A stretch of 64,000 bases of DNA from Aneurinibacillus soli (GCF_002355375.1 NZ_AP017312.1:1691001-1755000), one strand, 5' to 3'; shown: positions 44,226 through 53,387, counted from the stretch's first letter. A program made the numbers and translations. Notes: generated by a model not told the origin, from the letters alone.

Positions 44226-44480
44226 CTAACGTCGTCCTGGACCATGATTACATCGTATGACAGGACATGTCCCAACCCTTCCTGATGCACTTGCGATATC
44301 TGAGTTAGGATCAGGCAACGACATACAGGGTTCCGTTTCTATATGACACACAGACGTGTCTGGACCTAAAGGGACTCGATACCCTCCACCATTACATCCT
44401 CCATTATCATATCGATACGGATACCTAGCATCTAATTCATCGCCAGCCCTGACTTCAAGAAGAGGACGGTTACAACTCAT
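44226..44480 (-). CDS. Cysteine- and glycine-rich small protein
   Basis: 84 residues from ATG 44480 with AAGGAGG. Six cysteines (SC, GC, VC, PC, TC, RC), many Gly/Pro/Asp, and a basic GPGRR end. No signal peptide or membrane helix. It has its own terminator and is opposite in direction to the late genes, so it is likely expressed in the lysogen. It could be disulfide- or metal-bound, or a modified peptide precursor, but no maturation genes are near. Function unknown. Confidence 0.6.
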   Translation of the reverse strand: MSCNRPLLEVRAGDELDARYPYRYDNGGCNGGGYRVPLGPDTSVCHIETEPCMSLPDPNSDIASASGRVGTCPVIRCNHGPGRR

Positions 44481-44563
44481 GAGTAGTACCTCCTTATTTT
44501 CGTAGTGCAATAATATTGTTCCACAAAGCGTAAGGATCAATCAGTAAATATATGTAAACCATT

Positions 44564-44590
44564 AAAGCGCCGCTTGGGTGCTTTTTCTTT
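44564..44590 (-). terminator. Terminator between the two leftward cargo genes
   Basis: AAAGCGCC pairs with GGTGCTTT around a short loop with A/T-rich tails on both sides, so it may act in either direction. A second small hairpin (AACCC/GGGTT) directly abuts it. Confidence 0.6.
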
Positions 44591-44618
44591 TGCAAACAAA
44601 ACCCCGCATCTCGTAGGG

Positions 44619-44810
44619 TTAAATACTTTTCTTCATGCCGCACTCTCTGCATTCTCTAGTGAAAATCGTATCCTTAACAGAACTTTTGAAATGGGCGTTA
44701 CCACAATTATCACAGCGCCCACTGACAGTATCAGGGTACTCTTTGTAGTCGTAAACGATGGTTGTGTCATAACCGTTGTATTCTTTGTTGGCTTCGGTCA
44801 AGGTGATCAC
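44619..44810 (-). CDS. Small zinc-ribbon protein, leftward
   Basis: 63 residues. Cysteine pairs CDNCGNAHF and CRECGMKKS form a zinc ribbon at the C-terminal half, which is a TFIIS/topoisomerase-like arrangement. The start is a GTG at 44810 or a TTG at 44801. Function unknown. Confidence 0.6.
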   Translation of the reverse strand: MITLTEANKEYNGYDTTIVYDYKEYPDTVSGRCDNCGNAHFKSSVKDTIFTRECRECGMKKSI

Positions 44811-44977
44811 CCTTATGTTGGATTTAACTTTTATATCATAGCAGATAAACAGTAGAGTATGGCACTGTATTCAGCGTTGCCTGGTAGTAGGTGATCGTGA
44901 AGAAAGTAATTCATAACGCTACAGTTGCAGGATAATACTTCTTATTGTCGAATTATGATGGCTAGGGAGGATGAACT

Positions 44978-45724
44978 ATGTCTAATAAACTAGATGATTG
45001 TAAACAACTTACGATGCCACGAAGAGATTTTATTTATTTGTGTATTATTTTGGTAATCATATTGATATCAGTCTGTTCTTTTTTCTTCGGTGGTTCTACG
45101 CGAGCTGGAGAGAGCTTAAATTTCGGGGCGACCCTCGTGTCAATTATTTTAGCCGTACTTGCGATTGTTATAACCCTAATTGATATAGGTGGACAAAAAA
45201 ATAATGTCCTGGACTTAAAAGAATCTGTAGAAAAAATCAACAAAGCATTGTCGCAGTCACAATTATTAATAGAAAGTACTAAGGAACAAGTGTTTGAAAT
45301 CAATTCTTTAAAGGAGCAACTACTTGGAAGGATAGAAGAGAGCATAAAATTTCAGGAAGAAATTAAAGAAATGATTCGAGGTTCAGAAGGTGAAGAAATT
45401 GATAAGGAAGCGATATTAAAAGCGCTTGAAGAACGAGAGAAACAAAAACAGGAGAATGTTTTTATAGAAGCTTCTAACATGTATCAAAATAACAATGCTA
45501 TAACAGAAATGATTGAAAGTGTTATAAAAGAAAGTTATGCAATAGGGCAAGAATTTACATTCAAAGATTTACGAGAAAAACTGGATGAAAAATATATTAA
45601 ATTATCTTCTTCAGTATTAGTGTTTACGATGAAAAAATTAGAAAAAATGGGTGTTTTATCTCGTATTACCTCTGCGAATTCAGGAGCAGTAAGGTTTCAA
45701 AGGAACCCGAGTTTATTTGACTGA
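44978..45724 (+). CDS. Membrane coiled-coil protein with winged-helix-like C-terminus
   Basis: 248 residues; TAGGGAGGAT site. Two membrane helices (about 19-38 and 48-68), a long coiled coil (about 75-160), and a C-terminal domain (about 175-240) that looks like a winged helix (EFTFKDLREKLDEKYIKLSSSVLVFTMKKLEKMGVLSRI). AT-rich, between cargo genes and the late operon and closed by its own terminator, so likely a cargo gene. A membrane sensor, exclusion or defence role is possible; no family recognised. Confidence 0.65.
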   Translation: MSNKLDDCKQLTMPRRDFIYLCIILVIILISVCSFFFGGSTRAGESLNFGATLVSIILAVLAIVITLIDIGGQKNNVLDLKESVEKINKALSQSQLLIESTKEQVFEINSLKEQLLGRIEESIKFQEEIKEMIRGSEGEEIDKEAILKALEEREKQKQENVFIEASNMYQNNNAITEMIESVIKESYAIGQEFTFKDLREKLDEKYIKLSSSVLVFTMKKLEKMGVLSRITSANSGAVRFQRNPSLFD

Positions 45725-45731
45725 TATAACC

Positions 45732-45757
45732 GCGTCCATGTTGGACGCTTTTTCTTT
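45732..45757 (+). terminator. Terminator before the late operon
   Basis: GCGTCC-ATGTT-GGACGC followed by TTTTT. Confidence 0.9.
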
Positions 45758-45788
45758 TACCCTAAAACGGAGGTGGGTGATGATGTAG

Positions 45789-46148
45789 ATGGCACGTAAC
45801 CATGAACAAGACCGATACTATGACAAGCACAAACGAAACAGGGAAGCTAAGCGATTCTATGATAGTGCTGCTTGGCGTAAGTGCAGGGACTATGTATTAA
45901 AGCGCGACAACTACCTGTGTCAGCCATGTTTCAGGCACGGCATGAAGCTCAAGCCAGCTGACACAGTACACCACATCGAACACTTCGATGAAGCACCAGA
46001 GCGTGCGCTTGATCCAGACAACCTGGAAAGTGTATGCAATGCCTGTCATAACAAGTTGCATCCAGAGAAGGGACAGAGTAAGGATAAACCAAAGAAGAGG
46101 CGTAAGGTGAAAGTGATACGATCGCAAGCGAATCAAGAAGTGTGGTGA
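45789..46148 (+). CDS. HNH endonuclease (packaging)
   Basis: 119 residues. HNH fold with zinc: YLCQPCFRHG, VHHIEHFDEAP, NLESVCNACHNKLH. In cos phages of HK97 type an HNH protein is encoded just before terminase and works with it in cos cleavage. GGAGGTGGGTG upstream; start of the late operon. Confidence 0.92.
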   Translation: MARNHEQDRYYDKHKRNREAKRFYDSAAWRKCRDYVLKRDNYLCQPCFRHGMKLKPADTVHHIEHFDEAPERALDPDNLESVCNACHNKLHPEKGQSKDKPKKRRKVKVIRSQANQEVW

Positions 46149-46194
46149 TGGTCGCATGAAGTAATATAGAATTTATAAAAAATAGCAAAGGGTG

Positions 46195-46524
46195 ATGAAG
46201 ACTTTGGAAGCACAACATACAATGGTTAATTGCGATGATTGCAAGCAAGACTTTTCGCTAACTTCTATCGAACAGAAGAAGCTTGATAATGGAGTAGAGC
46301 GAAATTACTTTATCTGTCCACATTGCCAAAGGCAGTATACAGCTTTCTATACCAATCAGAAGGTAAGACGTAACCAGGCCAAGATTACCGCATTAGGACG
46401 AGAGGTACAGCATGCCACTACGTTAAACAAATCTAATCGCTTGCGTAAGCAGATAGAAGAATTGTCGGAGGATAATAAGCGTGAGATGGATCGTTTAAAA
46501 CGAGAGTTTGATAGCGAAGAGTAA
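46195..46524 (+). CDS. Zinc-finger coiled-coil protein before terminase
   Basis: 109 residues from ATG 46195 (GTG 46192 and TTG 46204 are alternatives). CDDCKQDF and CPHCQRQY make an N-terminal zinc knuckle, followed by a charged coiled coil (about 60-108). Commonly located between HNH and small terminase in Firmicutes phages; role unknown. Confidence 0.65.
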   Translation: MKTLEAQHTMVNCDDCKQDFSLTSIEQKKLDNGVERNYFICPHCQRQYTAFYTNQKVRRNQAKITALGREVQHATTLNKSNRLRKQIEELSEDNKREMDRLKREFDSEE

Positions 46525-46527
46525 GTA

Positions 46528-46630
46528 AGCCCCCCTACCCTGCAAGTTGGAAAGGGATATGGCTACAGACCGGCGTGGCCCTTCGCTTGTACCACGCATA
46601 AAATTTTAGATTAAGGGGGGTGCCCTGGAA
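46528..46630. other. Candidate cos region
   Basis: Non-coding 120-bp gap before the small terminase with a C6 run (46530-46535), a G6 run (46615-46620) and a GCGTGG/CCACGC inverted repeat (46573-46578 and 46592-46597). Position between HNH and terS and GC-rich symmetric runs fit a cos site. The cut positions cannot be read from sequence. Confidence 0.45.
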
Positions 46631-46644
46631 GGGAGTGTTGTGAT

Positions 46645-46968
46645 ATGGCGGTACCCACTGCGAAGAAGATTCGGGAGTATCTCGGTGATAACTACCAAGA
46701 ATCAGACGAGGAGTTAATTCAGCTCTATATCGAGACACACAAATATTACCGGAGACTTAAAAAAGAGGTGGAGAAAACCCCGTTGATGCTTGAACATACT
46801 AACAAATCCGGGGCTACGAACACCGTTAAAAATCCGCTGGCAATCGAGGTTACAAAGACCGTTCAAACACTCAATAATCTTCTGAAATCACTTGGACTCA
46901 CACCAGCTCAACGTAAGAAAGTAGGGGTGGCTGGGGACGACGATGACGACGATTTCGATAACTTCTAG
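46645..46968 (+). CDS. Terminase small subunit, P27 family
   Basis: 107 residues. Helical; LYIETHKYYRRLKKEVE and NPLAIEVTKTVQTLNNLLKSLGLTPAQRKK are the P27-type core, with an acidic end (DDDDDDFDNF). It recognises phage DNA for packaging. Overlaps the large subunit by 26 bases. Confidence 0.9.
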   Translation: MAVPTAKKIREYLGDNYQESDEELIQLYIETHKYYRRLKKEVEKTPLMLEHTNKSGATNTVKNPLAIEVTKTVQTLNNLLKSLGLTPAQRKKVGVAGDDDDDDFDNF

Positions 46969-48724
46969 TCCGAAAGAGATTGAAAAATGGTATAGAAAAT
47001 GGCACGAAAAACAGGTTAAAAAGCGTCATATTCTCAATGATTTCTCACCAAAATTGCTTACAACTTGGTATACAGAGCGTGTGATCAACGGGGAAATCGT
47101 GGCTGGTAAAAAGGTTGTACAAGCTTGTCAGCGGCACTTAAACGATTTGGAGCGACAAGGCACAGAAGACTTTCCGTACATCTTTGATGAGGATCGCGCA
47201 CACCGTCCGATCAAATTCATTGAGCAATACTGTCGACCATCAAAAGGTGATTATCAAAAACTTGTCCTGCAACCGTGGCAGCACTTCACAATCGGATCGT
47301 TGTATGGCTGGGTGCATAAAGATACTGGAGTCCGTCGCTTCCGTGAGGGGCTTATTTTCATTGGTCGGAAGAACGGGAAGACAACAAAGATTAGTGGTCT
47401 GTCGTTGTACTCCTTATCGAAAGACAACGAGAGAGGCGCAAAGGTGTATGTACTTGCCAACACTAAGCAGCAGGCGGGGGAGCTTTTCAATGAGAGTCGG
47501 GCAATGGTCCAGAAATCTCCGTCTCTGCGCAAGAGAGTGCGCGAGAATCAGAAAGGGATATATTTTGACAAGACCTTCAGCTCCATAGAAGCCCGTGCAT
47601 CTGATAGCGAGAAGTTGGATGGCCTGAATACTCATCTTGGCATCTTTGATGAGATCCATGAATTCAAGGATTTTAAACTGATCAATGTCATCAAACGTTC
47701 GTGGTCGGCTCGTAAGCAACCAATGGTCGTATACATTACAACAGCAGGATACCAGCTTGACGGCCCACTGATAGAGTATTACGAGATTGCTGCGGATGTT
47801 CTGAACGGGGCATTGGAACAAGAGCGCAAATTCTACTTTATGGCCGAGCTCGACGATGAAAATGAGATCGAGAATCCGGCCATGTGGATTAAAGCTAATC
47901 CGAACGTCGGGGTTACGCTCAACCTCCCGGAACTGGTGCAGGACTTCAATACGGATCGTCATGTGCCGCAAGAGTACAATGACTGGGTGACGAAGCAATT
48001 CAATCTCTTTGTAGACAATAGTGAGCAGTCATTCCTGTCGTTTGAAGTGCTTAAGCGGAATGACAGCGTGATTGATGAGAAACTGCTTGAAGGAAAAGGA
48101 TGCATCGGCTCGTTTGACCTTTCTGACAGTGAAGATTTTACGAGTGCATGCCTTGAATTCCCTCTTGATGATGGGCGAGTATTTGTGCTATCTCATACGT
48201 GGATACCGGAAGCTAAAGTGAAGAAGGAAAATGAGAATATCCCGTATCGCGTATATGAGAAAGAGGGGCTTTTAACCATTATTCCGGGAGAATACGTGAA
48301 AAAAGAGTACATTTTCGACTGGTTCGTAGAAAAATCTGAGCGTTTTCCAATCGAAAATATTATGTATGATCCGGCGAAAGCGTTCGGTCTTGTCGAGTCA
48401 TTGAAGGCACATGGATTCGAATGCGAAGTGGTGCGACAGGGATTTCTTACGCTTGGTCCGGCATTGGACAATGCCAAAGAATTGTTCTTGGATGGGAAAG
48501 TAGTATTCAACAATAATCGGCTATTTCGTTGGTACATCAACAACGTGAAGTTGGTTGAGGACCGTAATCGCAATAAAATGCCTACCAAACAAGGTCGCTA
48601 CCGTAAAATTGACGGTTTTGCGGCCTTTTTGAATGCGCACACCGTGGTTATGAAGAAACTGGCCGTTCCAACTGCGAGTGGCAACGTTGACTTTGTATCG
48701 ATCAAAGACCTGCTAAGGGGGTGA
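46943..48724 (+). CDS. Terminase large subunit
   Basis: 593 residues. ATPase with Walker A-like GRKNGKTT (about residue 140) and Walker B LGIFDEIHEF; nuclease domain with acidic residues in GSFDLSDSEDF and near ENIMYDPAKAF. This is the Terminase_1 type used by HK97-like cos phages. It cuts cos and pumps DNA into the head. Confidence 0.95.
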   Translation: MTTISITSSPKEIEKWYRKWHEKQVKKRHILNDFSPKLLTTWYTERVINGEIVAGKKVVQACQRHLNDLERQGTEDFPYIFDEDRAHRPIKFIEQYCRPSKGDYQKLVLQPWQHFTIGSLYGWVHKDTGVRRFREGLIFIGRKNGKTTKISGLSLYSLSKDNERGAKVYVLANTKQQAGELFNESRAMVQKSPSLRKRVRENQKGIYFDKTFSSIEARASDSEKLDGLNTHLGIFDEIHEFKDFKLINVIKRSWSARKQPMVVYITTAGYQLDGPLIEYYEIAADVLNGALEQERKFYFMAELDDENEIENPAMWIKANPNVGVTLNLPELVQDFNTDRHVPQEYNDWVTKQFNLFVDNSEQSFLSFEVLKRNDSVIDEKLLEGKGCIGSFDLSDSEDFTSACLEFPLDDGRVFVLSHTWIPEAKVKKENENIPYRVYEKEGLLTIIPGEYVKKEYIFDWFVEKSERFPIENIMYDPAKAFGLVESLKAHGFECEVVRQGFLTLGPALDNAKELFLDGKVVFNNNRLFRWYINNVKLVEDRNRNKMPTKQGRYRKIDGFAAFLNAHTVVMKKLAVPTASGNVDFVSIKDLLRG

Positions 48725-48731
48725 TGACAAT

Positions 48732-49964
48732 TTGAATCTATGGCAGCGAACCAAGATGGCTTGGAAGGTGATCCGAAACAAGGCAACTCAGGTTGATGAG
48801 AACTTTTCGAAGTGGTTTCGTGGAGGTCGGTCTATATTTCTAAGCGGTAATAATAGCAAGCTCGCTTCCAACGAAACGATATTTGCGGCAGTTTCGCGTC
48901 TATCGAACTCGATGGCGACTCTTCCACTCAAATTTTTTAAGGAGTTCAGCCCTGTTTATACGGAGCTATCTGATTTGATCTCCAATTCACCTAACAACAA
49001 CATGACGAGCTTTGATTTCATTCGGATACTTGAGACACACAGGAACGTGCATGGTAATGGTTATGCACTGAAGATGTACGGTAGACACTACAGTGTTACA
49101 TCCCTGGTCATACTCGACCCGACATGTGTCGAGCCTGTTGTTGAGCAGGAAACGGGTGAACTTTGGTATGAGATCAATGGCGAAAAAGGCCGTTATTACG
49201 TCCACAATCTCGATATGATCCATATTAAACACATTCATACCACGCAAAACGGTTATAAAGGGATCAGCCCAATTGATGTGTTGCGCAACACTATCGATTT
49301 TGACAGAGAGGTCCGTGAGTTCAGTCTTAGTCAGATGGAGGGTGGCATTCATGCCTCGTTTATTTTGAAGTACGCTGCTCATATCGGTAAAGAGAAGAAA
49401 GCTGAGATTTTGGAAAACTTCAAGTCGTTTTACAAGGACAACGGCGGTGTTCTGATCCAGGAGTCAGGCGTTGAAATTGACCCAATCACACGAAATTTTA
49501 TTGATACAAAGGTGTTTGAAGTTGAAAAAATAACGCGCACGCGGGTCGCAACAGTGTTCAATATGCCAGTTAGCATGCTGGGGGAAACGGATGGAGCCAG
49601 CTACTCCAGCATGGAGCAGATGAGTCTTGAGTTTGTGACCTACACGCTGTTGCCGATTGTCCGGCAATACGAGCAGGAATTCAATCGAAAATTATTGACG
49701 CCACAGGAGCGCCAGAGAGGACTGTATTTCAAGTTCAATCTGAGCGCTCTTTTACGTGGGGATACATCCACCAGGGGCGAGTTCTACTTCAAGATGGTGC
49801 GTTCGGGTGTGTTTAAGCCGAATGAGATTCGGGCGTGGGAGGAGCTACCACCGGAAGTAGGTGGAGAGAAGCTTTATATCAGTGGTGATTTGTATCCAAT
49901 TGATACGCCGCCAAGTGAACGGAAGGGGGTGAAAGCAAGTGAGCAAGAAGTTTTGGGAATTTAA
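48732..49964 (+). CDS. Portal protein, HK97 family
   Basis: 410 residues, TTG start after GGGGGTGATG. Contains NETIFAAVSRLSNSMATLPLK, HRNVHGNGYALKM and the C-terminal stem/wing region (ARVATVFNMPVSMLG-like, SMEQMSLEF). Forms the dodecameric DNA gate at the head vertex. Overlaps the protease gene by 26 bases. Confidence 0.94.
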   Translation: MNLWQRTKMAWKVIRNKATQVDENFSKWFRGGRSIFLSGNNSKLASNETIFAAVSRLSNSMATLPLKFFKEFSPVYTELSDLISNSPNNNMTSFDFIRILETHRNVHGNGYALKMYGRHYSVTSLVILDPTCVEPVVEQETGELWYEINGEKGRYYVHNLDMIHIKHIHTTQNGYKGISPIDVLRNTIDFDREVREFSLSQMEGGIHASFILKYAAHIGKEKKAEILENFKSFYKDNGGVLIQESGVEIDPITRNFIDTKVFEVEKITRTRVATVFNMPVSMLGETDGASYSSMEQMSLEFVTYTLLPIVRQYEQEFNRKLLTPQERQRGLYFKFNLSALLRGDTSTRGEFYFKMVRSGVFKPNEIRAWEELPPEVGGEKLYISGDLYPIDTPPSERKGVKASEQEVLGI

Positions 49965-50685
49965 AAACCAAACGAGTACTGAGGCTGACCTTTATTTGTA
50001 CATCGAGATTGCGTCATGGGGTGGCGGCTATTATGCGCACTCAGCTAAGAGTTTCAAAGGCGAGTTGGATTCGCTCGGTGAGATCAAGACACTGAACGTA
50101 TACGTCAATTCGCCAGGCGGTGATGTGTTTGAGGGTGTAGCGATATACAACATGCTCAAGCGTCATAAAGCTCATGTAAACGTGCATGTAGATGGACTGG
50201 CTGCTTCTATTGCTTCGGTGATTGCGATGGCTGGAGATACGATTTATATGCCTTCTAACGCCATGCTGATGATTCATAATGCGTGGATGTATACAGCTGG
50301 TGATTCGAATGCGCTTAGAGAAGCTGCAGACATGCTGGATAAGGTGAACACTTCTCTACGACAGTCATACCTCGACAAAGCTGGTGACGCGCTCTCTGAA
50401 GAGGACTTGACTACACTCATGGACAATGAGACGTGGCTAACGGCTCAGGAGGCTTTTGACTACGGTCTATGCGATGTGGTAGGCGAATCGAAGCAAGTTG
50501 CGGCTTCTATCAGTAAGGACCTGTTTGCTAAATACCGGAATGTCCCGGAGGAAGTGGCTGAAATGGCCGAGCCAGCACCGCAACCTGCTGCTTTTACGGA
50601 CGAAAACCGCCAAAAAATCATTCAAAACACAAAATCTGAGCTTGAAAATTTAAACTCATACCTGGGAGGTATATTGAATGCCTAA
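49939..50685 (+). CDS. ClpP-like head maturation protease
   Basis: 248 residues, GTG start. ClpP fold: VNSPGGDVFEGVAIYN, nucleophile serine in GLAASIASVIAMAG and histidine in AMLMIHNAW. It removes the capsid delta domain and itself during assembly. Overlaps the capsid gene by 8 bases. Confidence 0.94.
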   Translation: MSKKFWEFKNQTSTEADLYLYIEIASWGGGYYAHSAKSFKGELDSLGEIKTLNVYVNSPGGDVFEGVAIYNMLKRHKAHVNVHVDGLAASIASVIAMAGDTIYMPSNAMLMIHNAWMYTAGDSNALREAADMLDKVNTSLRQSYLDKAGDALSEEDLTTLMDNETWLTAQEAFDYGLCDVVGESKQVAASISKDLFAKYRNVPEEVAEMAEPAPQPAAFTDENRQKIIQNTKSELENLNSYLGGILNA

Positions 50686-51817
50686 AACACTGTTTGATCT
50701 CAAAAATGACCTGGTAACACTCGGAAAAGCACTTGCTGCAGCTAAGGAACAAAAGATCGCAGAAGCATCGAAACCAGATGCTGACATTGAAACAATTAAG
50801 GCCTTGGAAACGAAAGAAGTGAATCTGAAAGCTCGGTTCGACATCTTGCAAAGAGAACACGACGAAATGGAAGCCGAGCAACTGAAAAATTTGCAACGTA
50901 ACCCAATCAAAGGGGCTGCCGATCCGAAAGCAAAGATTACGGCTGCGAAGGCAGAACTGTACCGTGCAACGGTTCGGGGCCGCAACATTTCGAGCGACGT
51001 AAAAGCTGCACTCGGTGATAACAATACAACTGGCGGCGAGAAAATACTGCCGACAACGATGACGAATGAATTGCTGCACGAACCTTTCGTTAAGAACCCG
51101 TTGCGCGACCATTCGACGTTCACAAGTGTGACGAATCTTGAAATTCCTAAGATCGACTTCACACTTGACGACGATGATTTTATTGCGGATACAGAAACAG
51201 CAAAAGAGATTAAGGCCGAAGGTGATGTTGTCACTTTTGGGCGTCACAAATTCAAGGTGTTTGTTCCGATCTCCGAAACGATCCTGACTGCAACAGATAC
51301 GAACCTTGTCCAAACGGTAGATCAAGCCTTGCAAAGCGGGTTGGCTGCTAAGGAGAAGAAAGTGGCGTTTGCTACTACACCTAAGGCGGGTGAGGAGCAC
51401 ATGTCCTTCTACTCGGTACAAAACGGTATCAAGGAAGTTACAGGTGCTGATCTGTACAAGGCAATCAAAGCTGCTTTAGCTGACCTGCACGAAGATTACC
51501 GCGAGAATGCCAAAATCACTATGCGCTATGCGGATTATCTGGACATCATCGAGACACTGGCGAACGGCAGTACGGCTCTTTACAGCGCGCAACCTGAACA
51601 AGTTCTCGGAAAACCAGTTGTATTTTGCGATGCAGCAGTCAATCCGGTCGTTGGTGATCTGCGCTATTCACACTTCAATTATGATCCACAAGCGCTGTAT
51701 GACCGCGACAAAGATGTGAAAACAGGTATTGAATTGTTTGCACTAACTGCATGGGTGGACCACAAGATCAAGCTAAAATCAGCATTCCGCATTGCGAAAA
51801 AAGCACCGACTGTATAA
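50678..51817 (+). CDS. Major capsid protein, HK97 fold
   Basis: 379 residues. N-terminal ~85 residues form a coiled-coil delta/scaffold domain (LVTLGKALAAAKEQKIAEAS ...), followed by the HK97 body (GGEKILPTTMTNELLHE, FKVFVPISETILTAT). The expected cut is near residue 90-100. AGGAGG-type site (GGGAGGT). Confidence 0.94.
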   Translation: MPKTLFDLKNDLVTLGKALAAAKEQKIAEASKPDADIETIKALETKEVNLKARFDILQREHDEMEAEQLKNLQRNPIKGAADPKAKITAAKAELYRATVRGRNISSDVKAALGDNNTTGGEKILPTTMTNELLHEPFVKNPLRDHSTFTSVTNLEIPKIDFTLDDDDFIADTETAKEIKAEGDVVTFGRHKFKVFVPISETILTATDTNLVQTVDQALQSGLAAKEKKVAFATTPKAGEEHMSFYSVQNGIKEVTGADLYKAIKAALADLHEDYRENAKITMRYADYLDIIETLANGSTALYSAQPEQVLGKPVVFCDAAVNPVVGDLRYSHFNYDPQALYDRDKDVKTGIELFALTAWVDHKIKLKSAFRIAKKAPTV

Positions 51818-51831
51818 CGGAGGGATGCTGA

Positions 51832-52095
51832 ATGGCAGGTCCGGCATTGGATGAGTTGAAAACATATCTACGTATCGATGGAAGCGAGGATGATATGATT
51901 CTGGAGCTTCTTACACAGGGGGCGATAGAATACCTTGCGAATGCAGGTGTGCCAGAATCAGAGAGTGCATTGTACAAGCTCGGTGTCATGCTCTACGTGG
52001 CACTTCACTATGAGAATCGTGATCCAAGCATGAGAATGGATAAGTTCAGCTTTGCGCTCGAAAGTATCATTCTTCAGCTGGAAGATTACAGGTAA
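51832..52095 (+). CDS. Head-tail connector, gp6-like
   Basis: 87 residues. LDELKTYLRIDGSEDDMILELLTQGAIEYL is the gp6/QLRG connector signature. It forms a ring under the portal. GGAGG site. Confidence 0.9.
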   Translation: MAGPALDELKTYLRIDGSEDDMILELLTQGAIEYLANAGVPESESALYKLGVMLYVALHYENRDPSMRMDKFSFALESIILQLEDYR

Positions 52096-52108
52096 GGCGG
52101 TGAGGAAA

Positions 52109-52333
52109 ATGGCAAAGTATCCGGTACTGAATGCTTTTGTGGATAAGAATACAGCAGCCTATTACGAGTCTGGTAGTGTTTACGAAACGAAAGATGAGGA
52201 AAGAGCTTCCGATCTGCAAGATATGGAGTTTATTGGAGAAGAGATGAAGCCACAGCGGAAGGGGCGGGCCACGGATGAACATCGGAAGACTGCGGCACCG
52301 GGTGATGTTGCAAAGTCGGACAACCATTCGTAA
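52109..52333 (+). CDS. Hypothetical connector-region protein
   Basis: 74 residues from ATG 52109 (GGTGAGG upstream). VLNAFVDKNTAAYYESGSVYET in a beta-hairpin-like N-terminus and a basic, unstructured end. It overlaps the next gene by 59 bases. Function unknown. Confidence 0.6.
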   Translation: MAKYPVLNAFVDKNTAAYYESGSVYETKDEERASDLQDMEFIGEEMKPQRKGRATDEHRKTAAPGDVAKSDNHS

Positions 52334-52637
52334 TGAAGAGGGATTTGAGGATGAATCTTGGACAGACGTTGCGACTGTCTGGGCTGCTGTCGAACCCCTG
52401 CGCGGACGAGAATACTTTGCTGCGGCAGCAGTAAATGCCGAGAATACCGTGCGGATTCGGATGCGGTATCGTCTTGGTATAACGCCGGACATGCGCTTGT
52501 TGTACGGGATGCGAATCTTTGAGATTCAATCTATGATTGATCCGGATGAGCGGCACCGGGAGCTGCACTTAATGTGCAAGGAGGTGGCGAGTCATGGCGA
52601 CGATGGAAGTGCAGGGGATGCAGCAACTACTGGATAA
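52275..52637 (+). CDS. Head closure protein (head-tail joining)
   Basis: 120 residues. MNIGRLRHRVMLQSRT and the beta-barrel core (WAAVEPLRGREYFAAAAVNAE) match the phage head-tail joining family (HK97/SPP1 gp16 type). Confidence 0.88.
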   Translation: MNIGRLRHRVMLQSRTTIRNEEGFEDESWTDVATVWAAVEPLRGREYFAAAAVNAENTVRIRMRYRLGITPDMRLLYGMRIFEIQSMIDPDERHRELHLMCKEVASHGDDGSAGDAATTG

Positions 52638-53022
52638 ACTTCAGTCTTTGGGGAACAAAGCTAAGACGGTAGAAAGCCGAGCGCTTAAAGAGGGGGCCGA
52701 AGTGCTTCGGAGTGAAATCGAAGCGAGAGCTCCACGTAGCCCATCTCCTCGACAACCAAAGGGGAAAACGCAGACGTGGCGTACTGGAAAGCACGCAGCT
52801 GACAATATCAAAATAGGTCCGGTTAAAGTCATCAACGGTGCAAAACTGTTGGAGATTGGGATTCAGAAAAATGATAACTCTCACTATTTCTACATGAAGT
52901 TCAAGGAATGGGGAACCAGCAAAATGTCTGCTGAACCATTTATGGAGCCAGCTGTTACAGAGAAGCAAAGCGAAGCAGTGCAAAGAGTAAAAGAAGTAAT
53001 CCTAGGAGCGCTTGGCATATGA
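52594..53022 (+). CDS. Tail completion/neck protein, HK97 gp10 family
   Basis: 142 residues. MQQLLDKLQSLGNKAKTVESRALKEGAEVL and the C-terminal YYFMKFKEWGTSKMSAEPFMEPA-like region are typical of HK97 gp10. It overlaps the previous gene by 44 bases. Confidence 0.88.
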   Translation: MATMEVQGMQQLLDKLQSLGNKAKTVESRALKEGAEVLRSEIEARAPRSPSPRQPKGKTQTWRTGKHAADNIKIGPVKVINGAKLLEIGIQKNDNSHYFYMKFKEWGTSKMSAEPFMEPAVTEKQSEAVQRVKEVILGALGI

Positions 53023-53387
53023 TTAACTTGAAACCGAAGATTGTACAAGCACTTGAGTCGAATCAGGTGCTTGTTTCTCTTTTAGGAGGCAAGCGTATTT
53101 ATCCATTAAAGGCGCCTCGCCCGAATGAATTTCCCCGGATCACATTTTTTGAATTGAATAATGCGGACGATCAGTATGCAGATGATGCGGCTATATCCAG
53201 TGAAATTCGCGTGCAGATTGATGTTTGGGCAAAGACCCCTTCTTCAGAGGTGTCGCAAGAGGTCGCACGAACGATGAAGGAGTTAGGTTTTCAGCGCTAC
53301 TCTGCTCAGGATTTATATGAAGAAGACACGGAGATATTCCACAAAGGAATGCGTTATAAAACAACAGTGGTACATGAGGAGGAATGA
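53019..53387 (+). CDS. Tail completion protein, DUF3168-like
   Basis: 122 residues. Position between gp10 and tail tube and the sequence LGGKRIYPLKAPRPNEFPRI fit the tail terminator/DUF3168 group. ATGA coupled on both sides. Confidence 0.78.
   Translation: MINLKPKIVQALESNQVLVSLLGGKRIYPLKAPRPNEFPRITFFELNNADDQYADDAAISSEIRVQIDVWAKTPSSEVSQEVARTMKELGFQRYSAQDLYEEDTEIFHKGMRYKTTVVHEEE

Noticed and set aside
49939-49964. Portal/protease and other 8-60-bp overlaps as possible frameshifts
   Set aside because: Each downstream gene has its own start and conserved N-terminus; overlaps are normal in packed phage operons.
50618-51421. 267-codon minus-strand frame opposite the capsid gene
   Set aside because: Capsid on the plus strand is certain; the antisense protein has no recognisable features or start signals.
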